The translations under genes and the position numbers were made by a program. Source: Chromera velia (lineage: Eukaryota; Sar; Chromeraceae). Taken from it: DNA of 41,349 nucleotides. Position 1 is the stretch's first letter. The number at the start of each line of letters is the position of its first letter. The stretch spans positions 1 through 41,349 of the forward strand of contig JAHBMJ010004392.1 of NCBI GenBank assembly GCA_018398765.1, given 5' to 3'. Below the pieces are notes generated by a model. It had not been told where the DNA came from. It saw nothing but the letters and a program-made list of their open reading frames with translations, and did no database searches. Below are positions 11,731 to 22,116 of this stretch, piece by piece.

Positions 11731-12471
11731 GACAGAGACTGATAGGGGAATCAAGTCAAACCCGCTGACTCTACAAGCAGCAATAAATAAATAAATGAAA
11801 ACTACAACGTAGCAGGCAACAAGAGAACTTCGTCCTCCCGTCCCACAAGTGATTAAGCCGTCCGCAGAAATAAACAAGGACCACCTATGGAAAACCCACT
11901 CAGAGGGGAAGAAAGGAGACGGCATCTTTCAACCAAAGTGGCCAAGAGTGAAATGACATTGAAGAGGCGAGCGCGCTGAATTCTTTGCGGAAGAGATCGG
12001 AAGAATTTCCTCTGAAAGCCGAAAGAGACGCACCCACAAGACGACAAGACGGTACCACAAATGCTGGGGGAGAGACGCAACAGCAGACGAGAGGCGGGAA
12101 CAGTCAAGCGAAGCTCAAAGAAAGGAGACGGCTAACGCACCCACCTCTCCAGAAAGCCAGAGGTCCGGAAGCCTTGTAGATGGATCGTATTACAAATTGT
12201 GTTGTTACTTTCGTTCTGTCCTTTGCAAATCTCGTACTTCCCTGCCACTGGTTCTTGATGACATCGAGGGGCGTACAGATCAAAGTCAAGGCAGCCCCAG
12301 ACACAACTGCAGACGCAAGGGAGAGGAGACGGGAAGAGGCATTCAAGGTAAAGACTAGATGCACCCCCCGAACAAATGTGTTTGAATCAGTCACTGACCT
12401 GAACAATAGACAAGGTGAGTGAAATGTCCGGAAGCCGCAGAGGGCGGTCGCTTCGAGTTGACTGTTGACAT
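10247..12471 (-). CDS. SLC25A39/40: Mitochondrial carrier, SLC25A39/40 (Mtm1) type, 299 aa
   Basis: Exons in gene order: 12399-12471, 12145-12306, 11233-11560, 10738-10870, 10247-10450. Junction phases 1, 1, 2 and 0 all agree, and the sum is exactly 300 codons, the usual carrier size. Three carrier repeats show signatures PLDVIK (37-42), PMEYMR (124-129) and PFDVVK (223-228). The second half of repeat 2 contains MWRGIVPTLLRDIPFSAVYW, and repeat 3 ends LPRVAKVAPTCAI followed by YESFKWFL. These are the hallmarks of the SLC25A39/40/Mtm1 subfamily, inner-membrane proteins linked to mitochondrial glutathione import and, in yeast, to manganese and iron homeostasis. The start ATG (12471) is preceded by a run of A. 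A longer unspliced frame from ATG 12610 exists but lacks the splice fit. The first matrix loop is short and has no cysteine, unlike human SLC25A39. Introns 1 and 3 begin GTCAGT. Confidence 0.82.
11694..11726. repeat. (AG)n microsatellite in carrier intron 2
   Basis: On the coding (minus) strand this is a CT array lying upstream of the acceptor of exon 3. It contributes to a very long pyrimidine-rich tract. Confidence 0.95.
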
Positions 12472-13144
12472 TTTTTTGCAAGGCCGACCAGCAGGCTGAC
12501 TGAAATGCAAGTGAGGAGACGCCTGTCTGAATGCCGCCTATAGAGCCGATCTCCGAATTCTTGAAATCTGCATCAACGTTGTGACTTATGCTATGGGACC
12601 CATTCTCCATGGCAAAACTCTTCTGGTGACTCTTTCGAACGTGTGTCGCATGAAGGCAGCGCAAAGGAATTCTGATTGAGTCCGCCTCTTCCCTCAGTAC
12701 TCAACTTGGCCGGGTCAAGATCTGCGCCGAAGAATGCCAAGGTGCATGCAGCCCGTGTGCATGTGCAGGGATTTGCGGGGCCCTGGTCCGTCACGCATAC
12801 ATGAGAAAATCCGTCTACCTGGAAACGCGACTCAGACAGAGTCACACAATTAAGTAAAAGGATGTAAAAGGTCAGTAAATTCGTCCTCAAAATCGTTCTT
12901 AGAACGTAGATCGTCGTGCACTAAAGATCGCTTTGACCCGGTTCAGGAATGAATCGTGATTCTGCGTCTACGTACAGTTTCAGATGTGCCTTTGCATCCT
13001 TTATGACATACACACGCTTAATTCGTCAATTGATATGAAGGAAAACCGATTGTTTGACACCTGTCTCTTTTGTCGTTCTCGCCCCGTTCCTTTGTCTCTG
13101 CATGGCGTGCGACCGGTCCCCTTCTGCAATGTAATGTGCACTAG
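12472..13144. promoter_or_regulatory. Divergent intergenic region between carrier and histidine kinase
   Basis: 673 bp separate the two start codons, which face away from each other, so both promoters must lie here or overlap. No TATA box or CpG-type tract stands out. A perfect palindrome CGTTCT-T-AGAACG sits at 12894-12906 and is a candidate binding site. A frame on the minus strand (to about 12890) begins with a hydrophobic, signal-peptide-like stretch but lacks an ATG, and I do not accept it as a gene. Confidence 0.5.
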
Positions 13145-16018
13145 ATGAATCGTTTGTCTGCCGAGACCGCTGGGCTGATAGTCTCAGCCATCGACGTGTC
13201 CGACGATCTGATTCTTTCGTACTGGAACAAAGAGGGCGTCCTCCTCTCCACCAGCCCGACACTACACAGGGTACTGGGCCATCCTTTAAGCAAGCTGGTG
13301 GGCAGTGCCCTGTATGACCCGAAGAATAATTTGAAGCAGTACTTCCGCCAAGGGAGTGACGGGCTCCCCGTGCCGTTCCAGTCCCTCTGCACGGGGTCGA
13401 CGCCCGAGGGCGGATTTTTTGCCCTCGAGAGAGCGTCTCGGGTAGAACACCCGGGCAACTTCCTGGACTACTTCGAGAACGGAACCATAGGGTTGCACAT
13501 GGTTGGCCCCGATGGCACAATCCTCTGGGCCAACAAGCAGGACTACCATCCACTTGGGTATTCAGAAGAGGAGTACATAGGTCAGTCAGTCAGGGAGTCG
13601 GGCAGGTAGGCAGAGAGAGAAAACGAACCTCTGGTGAATCCTGTCACGGCATGTCCCGCGGCGTCACCTCCTTCCTTCCCCCCCTCTTTCTTCTCTTTCT
13701 TTCTCTTTCTCTCTACTGTCTCTCTCTCCCTCTCTCCCTCTCTCCCTCTCCCTCTCTCCTTCTCTCCCTCTCTCCCTCTCTCTTTCCCTCTCCCTCTGCC
13801 CTCTCCCCCCTATCCTCCCCCCCCCCCCCCCCNNNNNNNNNNNNNNNNNACCTCTGTGTGTGTGTGTAAGTAAGCAAGCAAGTAAGTAAAGAATCCGCTG
13901 CCCAAATTTCCTTTCTCTGTCTGCTGTATGCTGTATGCCGACTTGGACGGTTGGGGATGGATGGATGGATGCAGGTCATAACATCACGAAGTTTCACGCG
14001 GACGGGATTGTGATTGACGACATTTTACAGAGACTGACAGCAGGGGAAGTGTTGCAGAATTACCCTGCGAATCTTTTAAAGAAGGACAAGACCTGCCTCA
14101 AAGTACTCATAGACAGCTCCACAGCGAGGGGTGCGCAGGGGGAGTTTCTTTACACACGCTGCTTCACTCGCGTGGCGCCTACTGTGATGGAGGGATTGGA
14201 TGTCGAGATTAACAAAAAGGCCATCGAGGCTTCGTCGAAGATCAAAAGCGATTTCGTCAAAACGATGTCGCACGAGTTGCGGACTCCCTTGAACGGAATC
14301 ATTGGCATGTCGTCTCTGTTGATGGAGATGGCCGATGAATTGGAGGCGGAAACAGCAGCAAGGGGGGGGGAAAAGTGTGGCGCACAGAAGCAGCGGGAGT
14401 ACTACGAGGCGATCGCCGTGTCGGGTGACCTGCTGCTAGAGCTTGTGAATGACATTCTGGATCTCAGTAAGGCAGAAGCGGGGAAACTAGAACTCGAAAG
14501 CGCTCCGTTTGACGCTGCGAAGCTGGTCAGGCAGGCAGGCAGGCGGGCAAGGGAGAAGCAATCAGGCAGGCATTTGGTAAGGCAGTCCGTTTGTCGGTCC
14601 GTCAGGCAGCGAGGCAGGCAGGCAGGCAGGCAGGCGGGCAAGGCGGAGGCAATCAGGCAGGCATTTGGTAAGGCAGTCCGTTTGTCGGTCCGTCAGGCAG
14701 CGAGGCAGGCAGGCAGGCAGGCAGCCAAACAGGCAGAGAGTCAGGGGGGGAGGCAGGGAGGCATCCATCTTCTTCTAGATGTCCTTCGTCACTTAGAGGG
14801 ATCTGTCTGACTAGCTTGGTTGATTTGTTCATACATTCTTGGTGGATCTCTCTCTCTCTCTCTCCCTCTCCCTCCCTCTTTGCGTGTGTGTGCGTGCAGG
14901 TCAGCGACGTCTGCCGAATTTCGCTGGCGAGTGCGGAGCTTCGGCGTCTGACTTTAGAGAAGAGTTGCGACTTTGATGAAGGCATGACAGACACGGCCTT
15001 CTATGGTGACTCCTTCCGACTGAAACAGATTCTTTTAAATTTCGTCGGAAACGCCATCAAATTTTCCGACTCCGGCACAGTGAAGTTGTCTTTGCGTGTG
15101 CGGGGGGGCGTAGCTGAGTCCTCCAAGAGGGAGTTGTTGTTTTCTGTGCACGACGAAGGCATTGGGATTGAGGACACGTCTGTTCTCTTCCAGCCGTTCA
15201 CACAAGCCAACCCGGCCATCACACGAAAATACGGAGGCACGGGGCTTGGCCTGTCCATTTGCAGAACATTGTCGGAGCTTATGGGGGGGTCTGTGGGTGT
15301 GACTTCTCAACTAGGAAAGGGAAGCACATTCTGGCTCAAGGTAGAACTCACACCCTGTGCGGCTAGTCCAACAGTCAGCACGCAAAGCAGCAGCGGTGTT
15401 TTAAGCCCGAAGGACCAAAACCATCACCGGTCTTCTCGTTCTTTTTTCGGTCCTGCTTCACGGGGAAAGGGGGAGGGAGGGGAAACAACTTTGAATGTGA
15501 GGGCAAAGAGTGACAAAGAAGCCGAGGAGTGTGAGGGGCGAGTGGGTGTCGGAGTCGGAGAGCTAGCAGAGGAAGAGGGGGAAACAGGGGGGTTGGCGGT
15601 GACATCGACACGGAACGGTGACCGTCTTCGGAAGTGTCCGAAGAACTTGATCCGAGTGCTCATCGTTGATGACAATATGATCAACCGACTTGTCCTCTCC
15701 AAACTCCTCTCACGCATGGGCTTCCATGATTTAAAGGAAGTGCATGACGGACAACAGGCGGTAGACGCAGTTGAGGGGTTGTGGGAGGACAGCGGCGAGG
15801 CGTTCGACCTCATCTTTATGGACGTCAACATGCCTGTTCTCGACGGGCTAGAGGCCACGCGGAAGATTCGCGAGCTGCCGAGTGGCGATCAGGTGTATAT
15901 ATTTGGGGTTAGTGCAGACGCAGACGCGAGTAAGTGTGTAGAGTCCGGCATGGATCTGTTCATTCCCAAGCCGGTCTCGATCGACATTATTCGCGATGCG
16001 ATCAACCGGTGTGCATGA
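13145..16018 (+). CDS. Soluble PAS-containing hybrid histidine kinase, 701 aa
   Basis: Exons 13145-13580, 13975-14525 and 14900-16018, with junction phases 1 and 0 agreeing. Two PAS-like regions lie at about 10-100 and 110-218; the second includes [11 protein letters not shown] and [18 protein letters not shown], the latter split by intron 1. HisKA follows with [18 protein letters not shown] (phospho-acceptor His245). Next is HATPase_c with [11 protein letters not shown] (N-box), DEGIGI (G1) and GGTGLGLS (G2, about 441-448). A low-complexity linker spans about 480-575. A receiver domain has DD586-587, phospho-acceptor Asp637, a Ser in place of the usual Thr in GVSAD, and Lys686. All catalytic residues appear present. 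No signal peptide or membrane segment is visible, so the enzyme is probably cytosolic and would need an HPt partner for a phosphorelay. The signal sensed is unknown. The gene is divergent from the carrier. Confidence 0.88.
13581..13974 (+). repeat. Kinase intron 1: pyrimidine tract, poly(C) and assembly gap
   Basis: The intron begins GTCAGTCAGTCAGG and contains a roughly 130-bp CTCC/CTCT tract (from about 13686). A poly(C) run (13817-13832) is followed by 17 N (13833-13849), then GT and GTAA arrays, and it ends GATGCAG. The true length across the gap is unknown, but the flanking exons keep phase. Confidence 0.85.
14526..14740 (+). repeat. GGCA array and 91-bp tandem duplication in kinase intron 2
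   Basis: Intron 2 starts GTCAGGCAGGCAGG, so the splice donor is the first unit of a GGCA array. A 91-bp unit that includes CATTTGGTAAGGCAGTCC is tandemly duplicated (copies starting near 14541 and 14632). The intron has no stop in the kinase frame until 14810, so an unspliced transcript would encode a kinase truncated before the ATPase domain. Confidence 0.85.
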
Positions 16019-16121
16019 CGCCACGTGTATGGCTGTACCGATAATGAGGCTCCTTTGTATGGTCATGCCGCGACGAAAGTGAATAATGAGTTACTTATGT
16101 AATATCGAATTCTTCATCATA

Positions 16122-16127
16122 AATAAA
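16122..16127 (+). promoter_or_regulatory. Candidate polyadenylation signal of the histidine kinase
   Basis: AATAAA occurs 104 nt after the kinase stop codon in AT-rich sequence. Whether this lineage uses AATAAA is not established, so this is position-based only. Confidence 0.35.
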
Positions 16128-16298
16128 CTATACTCGTGAAGATGTCATCTATTTTAACTAACACTGCATATAGTAAATGGTGAAAATAGTAAGGGGAAAA
16201 AAATATAAAAAAATGATTAATTCAACTATTATTATTCTTATTTTACTATTTCAACTATTTTTTATGTTGACCTAGATGTTGACTGTCAGTCAATAAAC

Positions 16299-16550
16299 TT
16301 TGAAGCTAGGCGTCGGCTAAAGAAAAAAAAAAAAAGATCCCCCAAAACTCTTTACTTTTTTTCTTTTCGTTTTCTTTTTCAGTCAAAGAACTGTTGTTCA
16401 AGTGTTGTACAGTTGTTGTTAATGTGTTGCACAACTGTTGTTTAGTGTTGTTTGGAGTAGAAAAAAAAAAAAGAAAGAAAAAAAAAAAAATCTCCTCAGA
16501 TCGTTTACTTTTTTTTTATTTTTTTTTTTAGCCGACGTCTAGCTTTGAAG
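16299..16550. mobile_element. MITE-like element 1, about 250 bp
   Basis: Inverted terminal repeats read AAGCTAGGCGTCGGCTAA on the left (16303-16320) and its complement with one change on the right (about 16530-16547), each followed inward by A/T homopolymers. The interior carries AACTGTTGTTCAAGTGTTG and further TTG-rich repeats. There is no coding capacity. No clean target-site duplication is visible, although GTCAGT occurs on both outer sides. Confidence 0.6.
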
Positions 16551-17421
16551 TCAGTTCAAGTCACTCCGTTAAAGTCACTTATTCTAGCACTTATTGGAAG
16601 TCATGTCACGAATTCGTAAATGCTAAAACGATAATCAGCGGCTCTGCTTTGTCCACCGGCGCCACCGTCTCGCTGTTGAGTTCTATCAGTCCTTCTAGCA
16701 GTTTTCCAGTTATATAACTTTACATGACAATGTATCATCATATCAAGCCTGGCATTAAATGACACACGGTCCAGCATATGGTCCAACAATGAACCACTAC
16801 ATATAGTCTACAAAAAAAATGAACTCTTTCAAGAATGCAACATACCTTGAACGGAGAGCAGCGCCATACAAAAATATTACAAATAATTTGAAAGCTATTT
16901 ACTACTATTTACTAAATTATACATAGTGGCGTTAGCTGTAATGTAGGAAAAGAGGAACGATTAGCGTTGCTAAATCTAGGATTTAACCCTCAATCATCAT
17001 CATCATCATCATCACGATCTGAATAGTTACGGTAAAATCAGTTACACAAAAAACATAATTTCATATTTTCTTGAAATGGGTCTATATCTTACGTCAAAAA
17101 CGTAACTTTAAGATTTTAAGGCCTATAGTCCCCTGCTCACTGCCTTTATTGCGCGCGTGTCGATCTCTGTATGCATGCATGTATATATATGCATGCACGC
17201 GGCCACGATTTATGTATACATGCATGCATGTACATGCATACATGCATTAATTATCGATACATAATTAATTGCACGCATGCAGTCTCGGAATCCTACGTAC
17301 TACAGTAGGACACCGGCCTCTGTTAAACTAAAAGATTATATAAACTACGATTGTTGCATCGAATTCATGTTCTCAGGTGCTTTCCTACCTACCTAAGAAT
17401 AGCTTTGCATAACTTACGTCC

Positions 17422-17525
17422 TTAACCGTAACATATATATTTCAGCTTATGTTACGTACCACATAAAACATAACATGGCCCTTTGGGCCATGTATATGTA
17501 ACGAAGTTATATTAGTTACGGCTAA
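17422..17525. repeat. Imperfect foldback sequence, about 104 bp
   Basis: The outer arms TTAACCGTAAC (17422-17432) and GTTACGGCTAA (17515-17525) pair at 10 of 11 positions. The inner perfect hairpin ACATGGCCC-TTT-GGGCCATGT lies at 17473-17493. A further 9-bp pair is nested between CGTAACATA (17427-17435) and TATGTTACG (17548-like copy at 17448-17456). Confidence 0.65.
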
Positions 17526-17949
17526 CGCCTTATATACTAAATTAATGAAAACATTCAACCAGATTTTTTTTTTTTGACAATAATAGTCATAATATTAAAG
17601 GTCAGAGTCACTTCTCATTCAATCATGGAAAGCACATCACTAGGCACATCACAAACTGTTTTTTGTTATTTTTCCTCTTTGCAGTCTGCAGATGCATTTT
17701 CACGCCAGTGCAAAACGGTGTAAAACAAAAAGAAGAGATATTAAAGACACCAAACTATACCAGTAACGCTCTTTGTACTAGCAAGCAGCAAAAGAAATTT
17801 GGGAGCTAAATATTATGTTTGGATATCCAAACCGCTATGGGAGAGATCCGAAATTCAAAACCATCTCCATCGTATCAAAGTATTTTTAGAAATATTTAAA
17901 AAAATCTCTAAGAAAAAACGATCGATTTAAAGAATGTCAGTTTAAAAAC

Positions 17950-18172
17950 TAGGCTCTGCACTACATAAAAAAAAATAAAAGATGAGAAAAAGTTTTTTTT
18001 TCATAGATTTTTTTTTTGTCATGGCATTCAATAGGTAAACAACTGTTGTTCAAGTGTTGCAAGAGTGTTGCAAGAGGTGTTGCATTGAAAACCATATACT
18101 TTTGAGTTGATAAGTAATAAAAAAAAAAAGATCGGAAACTTTTTTTTTTTCATTTATGGAGTGCAGAGCTTT
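17950..18172. mobile_element. MITE-like element 2, about 220 bp
   Basis: The left end (from about 17951) begins AGGCTCTGCACTACATAAA, and the right end is the complement of AAGCTCTGCACTCCATAAA (near 18155-18172). Homopolymer A/T blocks flank both inner sides. The interior contains AACTGTTGTTCAAGTGTTG, the same 19-mer core as element 1 although the terminal repeats differ. The AT-rich flanks also show inverted similarity, so the full element may be larger. Confidence 0.6.
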
Positions 18173-18525
18173 TAAAAAAAGAAAACGATTACGAGAATTA
18201 AATCCTTTTCTCTTGAATTATTTTTAAAATATTTTTAAAACCTAGTTGAAGAACACTCATCAGATATATAGACAGATATACACAACATACTGGGCCTATA
18301 CATATAGTATTAGCTAATCTAAATTTAACATAATTTCATAAACCTCGTCAAACCCCTTAAAAACTCAGTCTCAGTTACTCAAATAAAAACGCACACACAC
18401 AAAAAAGAAGGAACTATGTACCATATAGCTCCGTTTGCTTTAGGAGTGAATTTAAAATCATTTCATTAATGCATGCATGTGCGATGTTCAAGTTCTGCGA
18501 TTTCAGCCACAGGATTCGAATTTTC

Positions 18526-18531
18526 TTTATT
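18526..18531 (-). promoter_or_regulatory. Candidate polyadenylation signal of the 2380-aa gene
   Basis: AATAAA on the minus strand lies 80 nt after the stop codon of the gene ending at 18611. The assignment rests on position only. Confidence 0.35.
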
Positions 18532-18610
18532 GCTTGAAGGAACGGGTGTAGGAAACGGTGGTAGAAAGATGGACAAGCCGAGCAGGGAAAAGAAGAGAAG
18601 AGAAAAGAAG

Positions 18611-21600
18611 TCATCCAGGTCGACGTGCAAATTGCCATGCCTCGTACGGAGGCTCGGCAAGGCCCGGATCAGTGATGTGTGTCATCCATGGGCCTCGAAC
18701 TGTTTGGCCATCCGGTCTTGTCGTCACCAGACGCACCGACGGGGCCCGAGCCTGAGGGGGCTGAGCAGGAGGGCTTGCCCCTCTTCCCTGCCCAGGCTGC
18801 CCCGGTCCCCTCAACTGTCCTCCTGCCCCACTTCCCCCCAACAGTGAGGAAGGCAAAGGCGCTGTTCTCGTGCGCCCTCCCACTCCTGCTGCCAGGTTCC
18901 CCCCGTCTCCTCCTCCATTTCTTTCTCTTGGTGCTCCCAACGCTGCTCCCACTCCTCTCCCCCCTCCCCGGCTGGTCACAGTCAAAATTTTGCTTCTGCT
19001 CTGAAACGGTGCCGTCTCTTCCCTTTCTCTTTCTCTTCCTCTCTGCCCTCCAGGAACCGCAGAGACGGAGCCAAAAACGGTCTGCGGCGCGTCGGAGGAG
19101 CTGCTGCTCGCAAGGGCCGAAGCCTTCCTCTTTTTGCAATTTTGATTATCCTTCTCAATTTCCCCTCCTACCTCGATGTCGCCCCAGCCTGCTGGCCTTA
19201 CTCGTGGCGCTCCAGTTGGGACTGCCTCACTGAATCCAAGTCTTCCTCCCAGGTCTCTGACAGCAGAGGGGGGCATGACGGAAGAATGGGGGGGCAGAAC
19301 GCTTCTTGCAGGGTTCAGAGCGAAAGCAGAAGAAGGAGCCGCTGTGTTCAGGTTCGGGGTTGGGATGGGGTTGGGAGGGCGGCGGTGCGCGAGCGGCGGC
19401 TTCGCAACCCCTGTGGCGGTGTGCGGGGGAGGTGCCCGGGCGGTTTCTCTTCCCGTTCCTTTTCCCCTGTGCAGGGCCGCAGGAGCAGCTGAGAAGTGGT
19501 GCAGCGGCAGGGAGACGGGATGCTCCCCACTGGGTTCGATTTCCGGTTCCATGGAGGGAGCGGGTGAGGGTTTCATCAGCGTACTGGGAGGCACTGGACG
19601 GTGCAGGGGCATGGGATTGACGGAAGCTGCTGAGACGGGGTGTGAGGCCCCTGCTGCCTGCTTTTGGTGGTGTGCAAAGTTCCTGTTCTGGCTTATCCCG
19701 GCTTTCGTTCGCTCCGTCTCCGTTGGGGGCAGCTGAAACTTCACCCATCCACCTGAAAAAAAGGGAAAAGCCTCCACCATCTGCCCACACTTTCTGAAAT
19801 TCTGCTGGTCGCCGTTTGTCTCTGCAGGCGAAGAACAAGAAGAGGAAGAAGAAGCCAATTCTGTCCCCGTCTGAAGGAGGAGGAAAGCCCGGCTGTTTGC
19901 TTTGTCTTCCTCGTCTCGCACAAATGCGAGGGTGAGGATGTCAAGAAGAGAGAAGAGCCGGTCCGAGCCGGTCCGGGGGTCAAGAACTCTCATCTTCAGC
20001 AACTGCATGCAACCGTAAAAGCGCACGCACAAAGAAGGGAAAAGTATCAACAGATATCAGCCGCATAGTCAGAGAGAGAACAGGAGAAGCAACGAAGAAG
20101 CAACAGAAAATGTGAGGAAGAAATCACCTACATGCATGCAACCGGGAGGGAAGGGGATACCGTGACCCCATTGCGTCCTTCCTCCCTTGTCACTCAGACG
20201 GACCCAGACAGACAGAATGATGGAGGGAGGATGAAATTAAGGGAGGGAGAGAGGAAGGGACAAGCATGGCAGGAAGCAACAGTGTCGGAATGGAAGGAAC
20301 GGACTGCAGTCTGACAGGTGCCACCCGTCATGTTGGCGCTGACTATGTAACCAAAAGAAAGGAATGGTTCATGCATGCACAAATGAAGGAAGAGATAGAT
20401 ACTAAAGAAAGAAGCAGAAGACCACCTGGCGGGAAGGAGGAGGCGGCCTCGCTTCTTTTTCAAGAAGAGAGAGAGAGAGGGAGAGAGAAACGAACAGAGA
20501 AAGAACGGAAGGAAGAAATTCAGAAAGGTCGAGAAGGGAGAGAGACAAAGAAAGGGACGCAGGGACTCAGCCAGCCTTGTACTGAATTCGCCAAAGAAAC
20601 TCCCGGTGGAACAAAACCCAATGGTATCCATCCAGTAAAAGCCCGGCCGTTAAAAAAACAAAACCAAAAAGCCAAAAGCGTATTGCGCGCCTGCCATCGG
20701 GTCATCCTCTCACTCACTCACTCACTCACCCACCCACCCTCATGCACGCGTTCTTCTGCCTTTCGGAGGCTTCCTCTGTCGCTCTCTCCGTCTCCGGGTT
20801 GACCTCGGCACTGGTAGCGTCCTCCTTCTCCCCTCCTTCCCCTCCTCTTTCCTGTCCCTTTCCCTCCTGTCTCCCCTCCCCCTCTGTCTCTCCACTATCT
20901 CCAGCAGCAGATCCTCCTTCTGTCTCTGTCTCTGTCTGCATGGGGGCTGGGGGGACTCCAGGGGGAGCCTCGAAGGGGTTCAGCGGGATGAGCGAGCAGG
21001 GACGAGGGGGGTGGATTTGGATCGCTTTGGCTCGCCCGGCCTTTTTCTTTTCCTTTTCTGTCTGTGACTGTGCGGCTGGTTGTTCCATTTCTTTTGCTTG
21101 GCCTTTCTTCTCTTCTCTGGGGGGCGGGGCAGGCAGAAAGGCATCCGACGGGGGGTCAAACAAACGACACGGAAAGAGGGAGGCCAAACAACGAAGGCAA
21201 GCCTCCGGCGAAGAGAAGGTCAGCTGATCGCTCGAGTGGGGGGAAGCCTGAGGGGGGAACCCCCAAAACGCTGCCGTGTGCAGACCGGCTTTCAGTTGTG
21301 CTTTTGCACGCTGTACGACGTCTGCATCGTTCACGCAGAGTCTCCATTTGTGCGGCGCCCTTGTCGCGAATCCGGGCAGTTGGTAAGGGTGGTTATGGAG
21401 CACAACTTTCACTTCCTGTAGCTCTGACAGCTTGGAAGGCTCTGCTGACTTCAGGAGCTCCTTTTCTCCCCCCTCCCGTTTCTCCCCACAGTCGCCCCCC
21501 CCTACGCCATCTCTTCGGACGAAAACGACGAAAGTCACGGGAAGTGTCAAACGATTTCGCGGCAATGCCCCGGGCAATGCCCTCTTGGGAACGTTCTTTT

Positions 21601-21883
21601 CGAACCAGTAAATCTTCTCCGTCACCCTCTCTCTTTCTTTCTCTCTGTTGCAAAGCAAATGCCCCCCGCAAGAGGCCGTCTTGGTCTCGCCCCCACAAGT
21701 TCCCCCCGCTCCTCCGGCCGCCGCCCCCTTTCCAGCAGCCCCAACCCCCGGCAGGCCCTTCACGTTGATCATCCCCCCGAGGGACCGACCAGACCCCGCA
21801 CCAGTTCCTCCGGGAGTGCCGCTCTTCGAACTCCCTCCTGCAGACAGACAGACGCACACGCACAGACACACACACACACGCAC

Positions 21884-21923
<40 letters not shown>

Positions 21924-22058
21924 TCATTTTTTTCTTCCTTATTCACAAAGAGACAGACTCAAAGAGAAGAGTCGCGCCACTATAGGGCGTTTCCTTCGCA
22001 CCTTCCCCCTTCGAAACTCTCTGCCAGATCGCATTACAACTGTGTGGTGTGTGTGTGA

Positions 22059-22116
<58 letters not shown>

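Larger units (their letters stand above)
16019..18610. other. AT-rich transposon island without genes
   Basis: About 2.6 kb between the 3' ends of two convergent genes. It is strongly AT-rich, with A and T homopolymers, ATGC-rich alternating palindromes (17170-17280) and a short CAT array (about 16990-17010). It holds two MITE-like elements and a foldback sequence, listed separately. No frame longer than about 75 codons looks coding, and no RNA gene was recognised. Confidence 0.75.

Noticed and set aside
12145-12610. Longer first exon of the mitochondrial carrier starting at ATG 12610
   Set aside because: An unspliced frame exists, but it adds about 77 residues unlike any carrier. A GTCAGT to CTGCAG intron (12307-12398) with a start at 12471 restores phase and gives a typical 299-residue carrier.
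12591-12890. Minus-strand frame with a signal-peptide-like hydrophobic start
   Set aside because: It begins with TTG, has no ATG, overlaps the upstream region of the carrier and shows no domain.
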